51,300 nt of DNA from Candidatus Zambryskibacteria bacterium RIFCSPHIGHO2_01_FULL_46_25 (GCA_001825155.1 MHVH01000006.1:68939-120238); one strand, 5' to 3'. Counted from the first letter of the stretch, positions 8,420 through 17,246 are shown. Notes: generated by a model not told the origin, from the sequence alone. Numbers and translations: made by a program.

Positions 8420-8521
8420 TATAATGAGCTAATGTCAAAACCGATATTGGTGGCAAATTGGAAGAATCATCCTGGTTTTGTTTGTAACCTTATTCATCTC
8501 CCACCACTAACAAACTTTTAA
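8420..8521 (+). pseudogene. Duplicated promoter and 5' end of tpiA
   Basis: A TATAAT (8420-8425) followed after 6 nt by ATG (8432) encodes MSKPILVANWKNHP, matching the true tpiA start at 13032 (MAKPILVANWKNHP), including the promoter-to-ATG spacing. Codons differ at several wobble positions, so it is a diverged copy. Similarity stops near 8476. The frame then runs 15 more codons to a TAA (8519-8521) that shares its last A with the ATG of the SAM synthetase gene. The fragment may thus drive and couple translation of that gene. Confidence 0.85.
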
Positions 8522-9747
8522 TGAATTTTGTTTTAGTAAAGAAAGATTTTGACAGTTTGCCTTATGAATTTGTGGAAAGAAAAGGCAAGGGCCACCCCGA
8601 CACCCTATCGGATGGACTTGCAGAGTATTTATCAGCACAATATTCTATGTATACAAAACAGAACTATGGGGCAGTGCTTCATCATAATTTTGACAAGGTA
8701 GGGTTATTGGGGGGTGCGTCAGATGTAAGATTTGGGGATGGTAAATTAACGAAGCCGATACGGGTACTTCTAAACGGTCGCGCCTCTACTAAATTTGGCA
8801 ATCATGATATTGATGTGAAAACACTTTTAATTGATTGGTCAAAGACCTTTCTTGCTAGTCAACTTCCTTTTAAAAATATTGAAAAAGAATTGGAATTTCA
8901 CTACAACTTAAGTACTCAAAGTAGTCCAGGTACAATTGGAGAAAAAGAAAACATACAAAAAAGCTCAAGGAAATATTGGTTTGAACCAAGAAATTTGGAT
9001 GACGTGCCAGAACTCAAGAGGCTTTTTGCAAACGATACTTCTATGGGAGTGGGTTTCGCACCGTATTCCTCACTAGAAAACCTAATATTCTCAATCGACC
9101 AGTCGTTAACTTGTGAACAGTTTATATCCATGAATCCTTGGATTGGAAGCGATATAAAAATAATGGGTTTTAGACATAAAAATGAATATAAAATAACAAT
9201 ATGTATTCCACAAATTGCAGACCAAGTTTCGTCAATTGAAATTTATAAGGAAAACATACACGCGGTGCAAAAGGAAATTTACACCATTTTCCAAAAATTA
9301 GGTATAGAGGAGTATGAATTAAATATAAATACCAGAGATAATTACGACAAATCAGAACTTTATTTAACAGCTATCGGATCATCTATTGAAAGTGGTGACG
9401 AGGGGCTTGTTGGACGTGGAAACCGAGTTCAAGGAATAATATCACCGATGCGCCCAATGAGTATGGAAGGAGCAGCGGGCAAAAATCCTGTCTATCATAT
9501 AGGCAAGATATATTATGTTGCTGCTCAAAAGATTAGCGAAGCTATTTATAAAAAATTTAACATACAAAACGAGGTTGTTCTGGTAAGTCAAAGCGGTCGT
9601 GGCTTGCTAGATCCCTGGATAGTTTTTGTTCATGTGCCAAATGACTTTCTTATGTCCGACGATCTCGAATATCTGGTAAAAAAAGAAATAAAAAATATAC
9701 CTCTTTTGACTGATGATCTTATAAAATTGAAAATTCCGATTTCTTAG
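8521..9747 (+). CDS. S-adenosylmethionine synthetase, archaeal type
   Basis: A 408-residue enzyme making S-adenosylmethionine from ATP and methionine. Archaeal-type MAT signatures are present: the N-terminal VERKGKGHPDTLSDGLAE motif and, near residue 300, DEGLVGRGNRVQG followed by RPMSMEGAAGKNP. Full length is near the ~400 residues usual for this family, which is unrelated in detail to bacterial MetK. It is the first gene of the AT-rich island and starts by one-base overlap (TAATG) with the stop of the tpiA fragment, with no SD of its own. Cytosolic. Probably horizontally acquired. Confidence 0.9.
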   Translation: MNFVLVKKDFDSLPYEFVERKGKGHPDTLSDGLAEYLSAQYSMYTKQNYGAVLHHNFDKVGLLGGASDVRFGDGKLTKPIRVLLNGRASTKFGNHDIDVKTLLIDWSKTFLASQLPFKNIEKELEFHYNLSTQSSPGTIGEKENIQKSSRKYWFEPRNLDDVPELKRLFANDTSMGVGFAPYSSLENLIFSIDQSLTCEQFISMNPWIGSDIKIMGFRHKNEYKITICIPQIADQVSSIEIYKENIHAVQKEIYTIFQKLGIEEYELNINTRDNYDKSELYLTAIGSSIESGDEGLVGRGNRVQGIISPMRPMSMEGAAGKNPVYHIGKIYYVAAQKISEAIYKKFNIQNEVVLVSQSGRGLLDPWIVFVHVPNDFLMSDDLEYLVKKEIKNIPLLTDDLIKLKIPIS

Positions 9748-9754
9748 CCACTCA

Positions 9755-10456
9755 ATGTCTAGTAATATTTATCTTTCTGGTGGAGGTTCTGTTAAGGACA
9801 GTTATCAACTAGATGACTTGTTTCTTAGGGCAGCTGGAGAGAAGATACTTTATTTACCAGTTGGATTGAAAAGAACTTTTACAGGATATGATGAGTGTGT
9901 GACCTGGTTTACAGATATGATTTCTTTGCATAATTTATCAAAACGAGTATCGGTTTGGATCGATATAAAAAATAAGTCACACGCATTAAACCGGAATAAT
10001 TTTGATGCCATATATATAGGAGGAGCCAGCGACACATCTCGATTGCACGACTTGTTGCAGAGAAATAATTTTTATCCACAATTTAAAATCTTTATAAAAG
10101 AAAAGGGTTTGATATATGGAGGTAGTGGAGGAGCATCAATTTTGGGTAAATCTATAAACTATGATCAAATTGAAAAATCATTGCCAAAAATCAATGAGAG
10201 TGCGGCAGATTTGTGTGGAAATTATTCTGTATTTGGTCATTTGGATGAAGAAAATAAAAATATAATCGAAGGGTTTTCGGAGGGGGATGTTATAGGGATT
10301 CCGGAAGGAGGAGGTTGCTTGTTAGATACTTTTCAACAACTCATAACATATATTGGTATTCCTGACGGCATGATAATTAATCAATTTGGCATCCGGATAT
10401 TGAAAAACATACAATCTATACAATATGGTACTATAGGAAATAATAATGAAAGTTAA
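9755..10456 (+). CDS. Peptidase S51 (dipeptidase E-like) family protein
   Basis: A 233-residue protein with the class-I-glutamine-amidotransferase-like fold of peptidase S51: N-terminal IYLSGGGS, IYIGGASDTSR near residue 90, and the nucleophile elbow YGGSGGAS with the presumed catalytic Ser near residue 128. S51 enzymes hydrolyse Asp-X dipeptides, cyanophycin products or other small amides. Substrate is not deducible here. It starts 7 nt after the SAM synthetase gene and overlaps proS by 11 bp, so the three are probably co-transcribed. Confidence 0.75.
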   Translation: MSSNIYLSGGGSVKDSYQLDDLFLRAAGEKILYLPVGLKRTFTGYDECVTWFTDMISLHNLSKRVSVWIDIKNKSHALNRNNFDAIYIGGASDTSRLHDLLQRNNFYPQFKIFIKEKGLIYGGSGGASILGKSINYDQIEKSLPKINESAADLCGNYSVFGHLDEENKNIIEGFSEGDVIGIPEGGGCLLDTFQQLITYIGIPDGMIINQFGIRILKNIQSIQYGTIGNNNES

Positions 10457-11909
10457 TGAAAAAATGGCAGCTGGAGAGGTTAAGATTACTCCTCGAGATG
10501 AGGACTATTCTCAGTGGTATTTGGATGTCATCTTCGGGGCAGATCTAGCTGAGTACGGGCCAACAAAAGGCTCTATGATTATTAAACCATCTGGGTATGC
10601 ATTATGGGAGAAAATCCAAAACTTTCTAGATAAAAGTTTCAAAGATATGTCTGTACAGAATGTTTATTTTCCAATGCTTATTCCAGAGAGGCTGTTAAAA
10701 AAAGAGGAGAATCACGTTGAAGGTTTTTCTCCAGAAGTTGCCGTAGTTACTTATGCTGGTGGAGAAAAGTTGGAAGAAGCATTAATTGTAAGACCCACTT
10801 CAGAAACAATAATGTACGAAACATTTTCAAGATGGATCCAGTCTCATCGCGATCTTCCGTTGCTCATCAATCAATGGGTCAATGTGGTTCGTTGGGAACT
10901 TCGTCCCCGTCTTTTCTTAAGAACAACGGAATTTCTTTGGCAAGAAGGTCATACTGCTCATTCAAACCATGAAGAAGCAGATTTATTTGCCAGAAAGATA
11001 CTCGATCTTTATGCTACATTTGCGAAAGATATTATGGCTATTCCAGTTATACTTGGTATTAAGACGGAAAATGAGAAGTTTGCCGGAGCTTCCAAAACTT
11101 ATTGCGTTGAGGCCATGATGCAAGATGGCAAAGCATTACAATTTGCCACTTCTCATAATCTTGGGCAAAATTTTGCTAAGGCTTTCAATATACAATTCAC
11201 AAACGAGAACAACCAGGGGTCTTTTGTTTGGCAGACGAGCTGGGGCTTGAGTACTCGAACTATTGGTGGCCTTATAATGGTACATAGTGATGATAAGGGT
11301 TTAGTGCTTCCACCCAATATTGCTCCAATAAAAATTGTTATAATTCCAATCTGGAACTCGGAAGAGAGTAAAAATCTTGTGTTAAAACATGCTCTAGGGT
11401 TGCATGATGAGTTAATTTCTGAGTACGGAAACACTGTCGTAATTATTGATGACAGGGATATGAGATCTGGGCAAAAGCATTATCAATGGGAGAAAAAAGG
11501 TATACCAGTTCGAATTGAAATCGGCCCCCGAGACATAAGTGGTGGTACTGTGGTTGCTGTGCGAAGAGATACTTCCAAAAAGATTGTTTTACCAGCTTTA
11601 GAATTGTCGCGGTCACTCAGAGAACTTTTTACTGATATACAAAACAGTCTTTATTCAAAAGCTCTTGCGCTAAGAGATCTAAAAACTGTTGATGTTGAGA
11701 ATTGGAATGATTTTCTTGAAAATATTGAAGCTGGAAATTTCATCCAAGCCTATTGGGATGGCTCATCCGAAACTGAAAAGAAAATTAAAGAAGAAACAAA
11801 GGCAACAATTCGTTGCATTCCGTTTACTCTTGAAAAGGTGCCAGAAGGAAAATGTATATATAGCGGTAACCCAACTGCTATAAAAGTAATTTTTGCTCGG
11901 AGTTACTAA
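10446..11909 (+). CDS. proS: Prolyl-tRNA synthetase, archaeal/eukaryotic type
   Basis: A 487-residue class II aminoacyl-tRNA synthetase. Motif 2 region VVRWELRPRLFLRTTEFLWQ and motif 3 region SWGLSTRTIGGLIMVHSDD are evident. The C-terminus ends GKCIYSGNPTAIKVIFARSY, the signature of the archaeal/eukaryotic form, and there is no bacterial-type insertion domain. It charges tRNA-Pro in the cytosol. It overlaps the upstream gene by 11 bp and converges with the glycosyltransferase, overlapping it by 32 bp. Whether it is the only ProRS of the genome or an extra, drug-resistant copy cannot be told from this window. Confidence 0.95.
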   Translation: MKVNEKMAAGEVKITPRDEDYSQWYLDVIFGADLAEYGPTKGSMIIKPSGYALWEKIQNFLDKSFKDMSVQNVYFPMLIPERLLKKEENHVEGFSPEVAVVTYAGGEKLEEALIVRPTSETIMYETFSRWIQSHRDLPLLINQWVNVVRWELRPRLFLRTTEFLWQEGHTAHSNHEEADLFARKILDLYATFAKDIMAIPVILGIKTENEKFAGASKTYCVEAMMQDGKALQFATSHNLGQNFAKAFNIQFTNENNQGSFVWQTSWGLSTRTIGGLIMVHSDDKGLVLPPNIAPIKIVIIPIWNSEESKNLVLKHALGLHDELISEYGNTVVIIDDRDMRSGQKHYQWEKKGIPVRIEIGPRDISGGTVVAVRRDTSKKIVLPALELSRSLRELFTDIQNSLYSKALALRDLKTVDVENWNDFLENIEAGNFIQAYWDGSSETEKKIKEETKATIRCIPFTLEKVPEGKCIYSGNPTAIKVIFARSY

Positions 11910-12945
11910 TTTCAAGTATTTTTCTGTATAAATCTATATGTTTCTTCATAATTGAGTTCATCTCTAATTTCCTGTTATTTGGTTGTGGTGAAAGTAGAGG
12001 TAAACTCTTCGCTTGAATAAGAGATTTAATTAAATTATCGGTAAAAATTGAAATATCGTTATCATAATCAAAACTTATTACTTCGTCATCTTGTTCTTTA
12101 TAGAATCCAACATTGGATATAACAGAATAGCATCCACAATCTTTTGCTAATTCAACCTGACCACTGTGCGTTCCCCATAGGTAAGGGAGCATACATACAT
12201 GCTGTTCACAAAAAATCTCAGTGAGGTAATCGTTTGAAATTTCAGGTTGAGAGATAAGATTTATCCGTCGTGATGAATGGATAGCTTTAAAAAATCTAGC
12301 CGTTCTCCCATCTCTATTGATAGAGTTTTCGATTAATGGCTTAGTTATGATTGTGAGCGTACAGTCTGATAGCTGGGGGCATTTTAAAAAGCGTTCGACA
12401 GAATGATTAATTTCCTTGTTTTGTCGCATATCACCAACTAGGTAAATAAAATTACTCTTTTTCTTTAAATTTAGAGCCATGTGACTTGATAGCACAGCAT
12501 CAGGATTAGCCATATACCCCAAAGGAATCACTTCTATGTGTTTATTATTTCCATATGTATTTATAATCCAATTTTTACAACCATGCGTAGGTGTAATTAA
12601 TACATTTGAATAAAGGTGAAGCATTTTTTGAAACTCACCATTTCCTAAACCTTTTTCTCTCAAACTTTCTCTACTGTGGCACGTCCAGACAATAGGTTTG
12701 CCAATCATTTTAAAATAATCTAATAAGCTTTTTAATTCCAAAACTGTAAGTTTATCAAAAGAAAAGTGAATATGAACTAAATCATAAGAGTCTGGTTGGT
12801 GTCTGTTTTGGATGAATTCTGGAGTAGGGTTACCCCCAATACGGTTAAAATAGTCAGTTTCTGGGTTAACAAAAACTATCTCTCCAGATTTCTGGAATTT
12901 CGATGTATACGGGTGTCTTGAAGGTAGGCTGAGTATCCTTATCAC
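11878..12945 (-). CDS. Glycosyltransferase, GT4-like GT-B fold
   Basis: A 355-residue protein with GT-B landmarks: a N-terminal acceptor domain with YDLVHIHFS, a hinge region VIPLGYMA, and a C-terminal sugar-nucleotide domain with LPYLWGTHSGQVELAKDCGC in place of the usual EGxGxxxLEAMA loop. It probably adds a sugar to a surface glycan or lipid; donor and acceptor are unknown. It is AT-rich and closes the island on the opposite strand, with its 5' end facing tpiA. Confidence 0.75.
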   Translation of the reverse strand: MIRILSLPSRHPYTSKFQKSGEIVFVNPETDYFNRIGGNPTPEFIQNRHQPDSYDLVHIHFSFDKLTVLELKSLLDYFKMIGKPIVWTCHSRESLREKGLGNGEFQKMLHLYSNVLITPTHGCKNWIINTYGNNKHIEVIPLGYMANPDAVLSSHMALNLKKKSNFIYLVGDMRQNKEINHSVERFLKCPQLSDCTLTIITKPLIENSINRDGRTARFFKAIHSSRRINLISQPEISNDYLTEIFCEQHVCMLPYLWGTHSGQVELAKDCGCYSVISNVGFYKEQDDEVISFDYDNDISIFTDNLIKSLIQAKSLPLLSPQPNNRKLEMNSIMKKHIDLYRKILEISNSEQKLLL

Positions 12946-13019
12946 AAATCGTATTGTACAAGAGAACCCTTATTTTTAGTACACTTTTCGAGGAAAAATT
13001 GCTCGGTACGTTCTTTTGC

Positions 13020-13025
13020 TATAAT
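13020..13025 (+). promoter_or_regulatory. -10 box of near-leaderless tpiA
   Basis: TATAAT ends 6 bases before the ATG at 13032, so the transcript should start at or next to the start codon. The same arrangement is copied at 8420-8434. Confidence 0.75.
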
Positions 13026-13031
13026 ACAAAC

Positions 13032-13793
13032 ATGGCAAAGCCCATACTTGTTGCGAACTGGAAGAATCATCCGGCATCTCTTGAAGAAGCCAAGAGTCTT
13101 ATAAGGGAATTATCGAAAGCAAAACTTGTTCTCAAGAAAACGCGCCTCTTCATCGCGCCACCCTTGCCTTACTTCGAGCTTGTCTCCTCTGGCGCGAGAA
13201 GCTTCGCCGGCCTCGCTTCCCAGAACATGTTCGCGCATATGAAGGGGTCTTATACCGGTGGCATAACTCCGGGAATCCTCAAGAGCTTCGGTGTGAGGCT
13301 CGCCATAGTAGGACACAGCGAGAGGCGAGCGCAGGGAGAATCTTCCGAGGCGGTATCTCTGAAGGTCAAAGCCGCTCTGAAGGCGGGCATCGCGCCTCTG
13401 GTCTGTGTCGGCGAGCCCTCAAGAGACGCGGATGGCGAATATTTCGAAGTTTTGCGCGATGAGATTAAGGCGTCTCTCGCCGGCTTGAGCAAAAGTAATG
13501 TCTCATCGGTTATCATTGCCTACGAGCCGGTTTGGGCCATAGGCAAGAGCGCGAAGGAGTCGCTTGCTCCAGCGGAGCTCGCGGAGTCGGTCATATTTAT
13601 AAGAAAGGTTCTAAGCGACCTCTTCGGCAGGAAGGCGGCCGAGAGCGTGCATATCCTCTACGGCGGCTCGGTCGAGTATGCCAATGCGGGCACCCTTGCG
13701 CGCGAGAGCGGGATAAGCGGTTTCCTCGTCGGTCACGCATCACTCAATGCCAAACAATTTGTGGCTATCGCTAAATCTCTTACAGGAAAATGA
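13032..13793 (+). CDS. tpiA: Triosephosphate isomerase
   Basis: A 253-residue TIM barrel interconverting dihydroxyacetone phosphate and glyceraldehyde 3-phosphate. Active-site Lys is in VANWKNHP (residue 11), the electrophilic His in VGHSERR, the catalytic Glu in AYEPVWAIG, and the phosphate loop in LYGGSV. The ATG at 13032 is chosen over an upstream in-frame ATG because it gives the canonical N-terminus and follows a TATAAT by 6 nt. No SD is visible, suggesting leaderless translation. pgk lies 2.5 kb downstream. Confidence 0.97.
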   Translation: MAKPILVANWKNHPASLEEAKSLIRELSKAKLVLKKTRLFIAPPLPYFELVSSGARSFAGLASQNMFAHMKGSYTGGITPGILKSFGVRLAIVGHSERRAQGESSEAVSLKVKAALKAGIAPLVCVGEPSRDADGEYFEVLRDEIKASLAGLSKSNVSSVIIAYEPVWAIGKSAKESLAPAELAESVIFIRKVLSDLFGRKAAESVHILYGGSVEYANAGTLARESGISGFLVGHASLNAKQFVAIAKSLTGK

Positions 13794-13889
13794 TTATGGA
13801 AATTTTTCTCTATTTACACACCCTTTTATTTATTGTCTAAATGTGGTATAAATAAAATAGAATCTGGTCTTTAGAAAAGAGGCAAAGGC

Positions 13890-15107
13890 ATGACAAAAAA
13901 CGAGTACGTGAGACTCGCAAATACCGAGCCGCTGGTCCAGCTACACGGAAACATCTCAGGTAAGGATTTTGTTGTCCGAGAGTACACTTACGGAGTACTT
14001 GTTCCTGACTACAACCATCCGCTGTCGTGCGTAAGTGTGGCTAACAGTTCGCTTTCCATCGACCTGTGGGTTGGCTGCAAATGGCAGTGTGCCTATTGTC
14101 AGGTTCAGGGAAGCAAACAGGATTTAGCAAATCAGGGTACGATGCCCCTGAATCCCCAGAGGAGAAACCAGGCTACCATCGAGGAAATTGTGGATGCCCT
14201 CGTCGATCATCCATTTTTTCTCCCCAATGAGACCGTGATCAGCATTGGCACGGCTAGCACCGAGCCGCTCGCTCCAGGCGCCGTGACCGACAGTACGTTC
14301 GCGCTCATGGACTACTTCGTCAAGAAGGGACTCAAAAATCCGTTTTAGATCGTCACCAAAGGCGGAGTTCCCAGAAGCCATAAGCTTGATTTCGCACGTA
14401 TCGCTAATGCAACACAAGGAGTGATGCTCTCCCTGTGTTGGGCGGACAACCCTCCTCACATAGAGCCGATACGTAACAACCGTTTCCTTAACATTGAAGA
14501 GATCAAGGAAGCGGGTGTGGCAATCGCCTGGTACATGCGCCCCATTACTCCCGAATGGAGCGGGACACGCGAACGCGTTGAGATGATGATGTTGTGGGTA
14601 AAGCAACATTACGCACCATACATCAGTTGCATCGTTCCTGGTGGTCTTCGCTGGACTGAGGGAATTGAGCGTGGCCTCGTCGAGGTTCATAGAGTTAGCA
14701 TGCCCGACATTCCCAAGATGGAAAATGAAAAGGATCTTCCATATGAACTGGCTCAAACCATCCTAGAGCTCGCTGGGGAACATTTCCCGGACACACCAGT
14801 CTACTTCAAGTCTTCTTGCGCCATCACGCACATGCTGAAGATCCCCAGCATTTCTTCAGTGCAGGTGCTGTCCCGTCCCGAATGTGAAGCATCCCTCTGC
14901 CCGTTTGCCCAAAGGCAAATCTGTGGACAGGGGTCGATCTACTCGATAACGAGTGCCGATGCCCAAAGAGTCATTGATAGGCTCGGCATTCCCACTGCCG
15001 TAAAAAGCTGGGATCCCATAAACGGGCTCATTACTGACCCGCCACTCAAGAGTTTCACCTACGCTCTCCAGCAGATTGTGCTCAATCAGCTCGGGCGCGG
15101 ACGGTAA
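13890..15107 (+). pseudogene. Radical SAM protein interrupted by an in-frame TAG
   Basis: A single frame from ATG 13890 to 15107 would encode ~405 residues but carries one amber codon at 14346-14348. The first part holds the CxxxCxxC radical SAM cluster motif (CKWQCAYCQ, near residue 66). After the stop, the frame resumes at once with IVTKGG, a strand typical of the radical SAM barrel, and later an extra Cys cluster (CEASLCPFAQRQIC). The second half has an in-frame GTG at 14421 but no evident SD. A nonsense mutation, readthrough or an assembly error are all possible. The reaction is unknown. The gene is GC-rich with a terminator at 15118. Confidence 0.8.
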
Positions 15108-15117
15108 AGCAACACAA

Positions 15118-15150
15118 CAGGTGCCACTCTTTGGCACCTGTTTCTTTATT
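15118..15150 (+). terminator. Terminator of the radical SAM gene
   Basis: CAGGTGCCA and TGGCACCTG arms are followed by TTTCTTTATT. Confidence 0.85.
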
Positions 15151-15700
15151 CAAACCTACTGAAAGTAAACCACCGCATTTTTCCTATAGGTATATTGTAT
15201 TTTTTTTCTATAACACTCTTGGCATCGTCAAAAACAGCAGAGCCCCAGCTAAATCCTAATGATGCTGAAATTTGTTGTAACTCATCTTCAGATTTTCCTT
15301 CAAGCTCAACATAAGGCGGGATGTTAGGCCAGGTATCAATGTCGATGGCAGTATCGCCCAGTAAAAAACTGTGGCGCTTTTTTTCCTGACGACGATATGC
15401 TATCAAACCAACATTCTCAAGAAGTTTGGTCATTTTTTCTGGATTATCGACAATAGACTCTACTTCATGGGCACTATCAATTGTCTGGCCCCTATTTTCC
15501 TTATAGGTCAAAGTTGTAACATTGCCAATTGTACGCAATCTGACAAATCTTTTTTCTTCGAGCCAAGAGAGATCTGAGTCGTAAAAGATAGTTTCATTTA
15601 GAATGTTTTCTCCCTTATCCTTTGCTCCGAGTTTAATGAGCTTCTCTGCCAACTCATTTTTATTTATCTCCAAAAAACGAACCTCTATCTCTTTGTTCAT
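15146..15700 (-). CDS. CYTH-domain protein (class IV cyclase/triphosphatase-like)
   Basis: A 184-residue complete CYTH protein. It begins MNKEIEVRF, the ExExK-like signature with R instead of K, then RFVRLRT, LTYKENRG, and late AIDIDTWPNIPPYVELEGK, followed by a SLGF helix. These alternate acidic and basic strands form the triphosphate tunnel with divalent metals. Bacterial relatives are adenylate cyclases (CyaB), thiamine-triphosphatases or inorganic triphosphatases; which applies cannot be told. It is convergent with the radical SAM gene. The AT-rich composition suits a native gene. Confidence 0.85.
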   Translation of the reverse strand: MNKEIEVRFLEINKNELAEKLIKLGAKDKGENILNETIFYDSDLSWLEEKRFVRLRTIGNVTTLTYKENRGQTIDSAHEVESIVDNPEKMTKLLENVGLIAYRRQEKKRHSFLLGDTAIDIDTWPNIPPYVELEGKSEDELQQISASLGFSWGSAVFDDAKSVIEKKYNIPIGKMRWFTFSRFE

Positions 15701-15750
15701 AGTTTTTCTACTGCCTTACTATTATATATCAAAAACCTTATTTTTTATGA

Positions 15751-15780
15751 AAAGGCCCGGGCGTTGTTGCGCTCGGGCCT
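15751..15780 (-). terminator. Terminator of ndk
   Basis: Read leftward: AGGCCCGAGCGC-AACA-ACGCCCGGGCCT followed by TTTTC. Confidence 0.8.
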
Positions 15781-15783
15781 GTG

Positions 15784-16203
15784 TTACAGTTGGTGGAAAA
15801 GCCGAACATCGTTCTCGGCTTCCTGTTGGTTTTTGGGACGGTGAATTGCATTGGCGTAGTATCTTACCTCGCCAATAATGAACGGGTTCTTCTGGCCGAA
15901 TCGGATCCTTATACTTTCAGGCTCGCAATCGCCAGGAGCAGTAGCGGTCCCCGAAAGGCGGAAAAGGGTTGCTACCGCATTTTCGCCAATCACCAATCCG
16001 GCCTCTGCCAATGAAGCAAAGGCGAGGCATGTAGCGCTCCAGAGATCTTCGGAAAGATCCGGATACAGCTTTTTCAGCGCCCACTTAGGCATGACAAGAA
16101 CTTTGGTGTCTATGATGATAAGCCCAGCTTTTTCGATGATTGTCCTGATTTCACCAGAGTATGCCATGGCCTCGGGCTTGATAACGTACAAGCTCGTTTC
16201 CAA
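15784..16203 (-). CDS. ndk: Nucleoside diphosphate kinase (divergent)
   Basis: A 139-residue protein, the usual Ndk length. It shows SLYVIKPEAM at the N-terminus, a GEIRTIIEKAGL helix, a GTATAPGDCEPESIRIRFG segment equivalent to the nucleotide-binding GxTxP...PGTIRxxFG, and NAIHRPKN, which carries the phospho-accepting His. It transfers gamma phosphate between NTPs and NDPs. The start appears to be TTG at 16203, preceded by an in-frame stop and a GGGGTGA SD-like stretch. Own promoter and terminator are present. Several usually constant positions differ, so activity is likely but not certain. Confidence 0.8.
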   Translation of the reverse strand: METSLYVIKPEAMAYSGEIRTIIEKAGLIIIDTKVLVMPKWALKKLYPDLSEDLWSATCLAFASLAEAGLVIGENAVATLFRLSGTATAPGDCEPESIRIRFGQKNPFIIGEVRYYANAIHRPKNQQEAENDVRLFHQL

Positions 16204-16264
16204 TCATCACCCCATTTCTTTAGTAGTTATTAGTGGCAGGAACAGTCTTGATTGAACTACAAGT

Positions 16265-16293
16265 AACATACAGATTTTCTATCCCTAAGTCAA
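16265..16293 (-). promoter_or_regulatory. Promoter of ndk
   Basis: On the minus strand TTGACT (16293-16288), 17 bp, TATGTT (16270-16265). Confidence 0.6.
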
Positions 16294-16327
16294 CCACTTG
16301 TAATGGAGAATTCTGATTCTGTTTTGC

Positions 16328-16333
16328 TATAAT
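16328..16333 (+). promoter_or_regulatory. -10 box of near-leaderless pgk
   Basis: TTTTGCTATAAT ends 7 bases before the ATG at 16341; no SD is present. Confidence 0.7.
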
Positions 16334-16340
16334 TCATCTG

Positions 16341-17246
16341 ATGAAATCAGTCACCGAAGCTGGGGATTTGCAGGGCAAGCGCGTCTTGGTGCGCGTGGAT
16401 TGGAGTATTCCTGATTTAAAAAACGATTTTCAGATCAGAGCAACGCTTCCTACATTGGAGTATTTGGAGAAGATGGGAGCCAAAATTATTGTAGCCACAC
16501 ATTTGGAAAACGAGACCATCGAAGATTTAAAGAGATACCTGCCCGAAGGCGCGGAACTCTTACCGAATTTGCGCGATAATCCGGGCGAAGAAGCGAACTC
16601 CGAGGAGTTCGCGAAAGAATTGGCAAACAAAGCAGACATTTACGTCAACGAGGCCTTCTCTGTCTCGCATAGAGAACACGCGTCTATAGTTGGGGTGCCG
16701 AAATTTCTGCCAAGTTATGCCGGCATCGAGTTTATGGAAGAAATAGCTGCGCTTTCGAAAGCCTTCCACCCGCCCCATCCGTTTATTCTTCTCTTGGGCG
16801 GAGCAAAATTCGATACAAAACTGCCTCTTGTCCAGAAATTCGCCCAAATTGCGGACAAGGTCTTTATCGCCGGAGCCATGGCGGCGAAAGTGCCGGAAGT
16901 CATGACCCAAAATCCGAAAGTGGTATTGCCCGTGGGCGACATCGCGGCACTTGATGCCGACGACAACGTCATCAATCAGATTTCCGGAATAATTGCCGAT
17001 GCAAAATTTATTTTGTGGAACGGACCTCTGGGCAAATATGAGAAAGGCTATACGGAAGGGACGCTGAAGCTCGCGCGCCTTCTCGCCGAGAGCGGCAAAG
17101 AGGTGATAGTCGGCGGCGCGAATACTCTGGCGGCGATTAAAGAATTGAATATTTACGATAAATTCACTTTCGTCTCCACCGCCGGCGGCGCTATGCTCGA
17201 ATTCTTAGCCACGGAGACTCTGCCCGGCATTCAAGCTTTGGAATAA
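16341..17246 (+). CDS. pgk: Phosphoglycerate kinase, shortened
   Basis: A 301-residue enzyme, about 90 residues shorter than the usual ~390-410. Retained landmarks: VLVRVDWSIP (VRxDxNVP), LLPNLRDNPGEE (NLRFxxGE), YVNEAFSVSHREHAS, LLLGGAKFDTK, FILWNGPLGKYE, and VIVGGANTLAAI followed by STAGGAMLEFLA. It makes ATP from 1,3-bisphosphoglycerate in glycolysis. The missing stretches lie in the N-terminal and interdomain regions. It is near-leaderless behind TATAAT. Its 3' end forms an inverted duplication with that of the convergent HIT gene. Confidence 0.95.
   Translation: MKSVTEAGDLQGKRVLVRVDWSIPDLKNDFQIRATLPTLEYLEKMGAKIIVATHLENETIEDLKRYLPEGAELLPNLRDNPGEEANSEEFAKELANKADIYVNEAFSVSHREHASIVGVPKFLPSYAGIEFMEEIAALSKAFHPPHPFILLLGGAKFDTKLPLVQKFAQIADKVFIAGAMAAKVPEVMTQNPKVVLPVGDIAALDADDNVINQISGIIADAKFILWNGPLGKYEKGYTEGTLKLARLLAESGKEVIVGGANTLAAIKELNIYDKFTFVSTAGGAMLEFLATETLPGIQALE

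Noticed and set aside
12954-13031. N-terminal extension of tpiA from the upstream ATG
   Set aside because: The extra 26 residues are not TIM-like and overlap the TATAAT that drives the gene.
14346-14348. TAG decoded as pyrrolysine or another amino acid
   Set aside because: No suppressor tRNA or pyl genes in the window, and TAG ends other genes here (for example rplW's upstream neighbour rplD and rpsH), so a general reassignment is unlikely.
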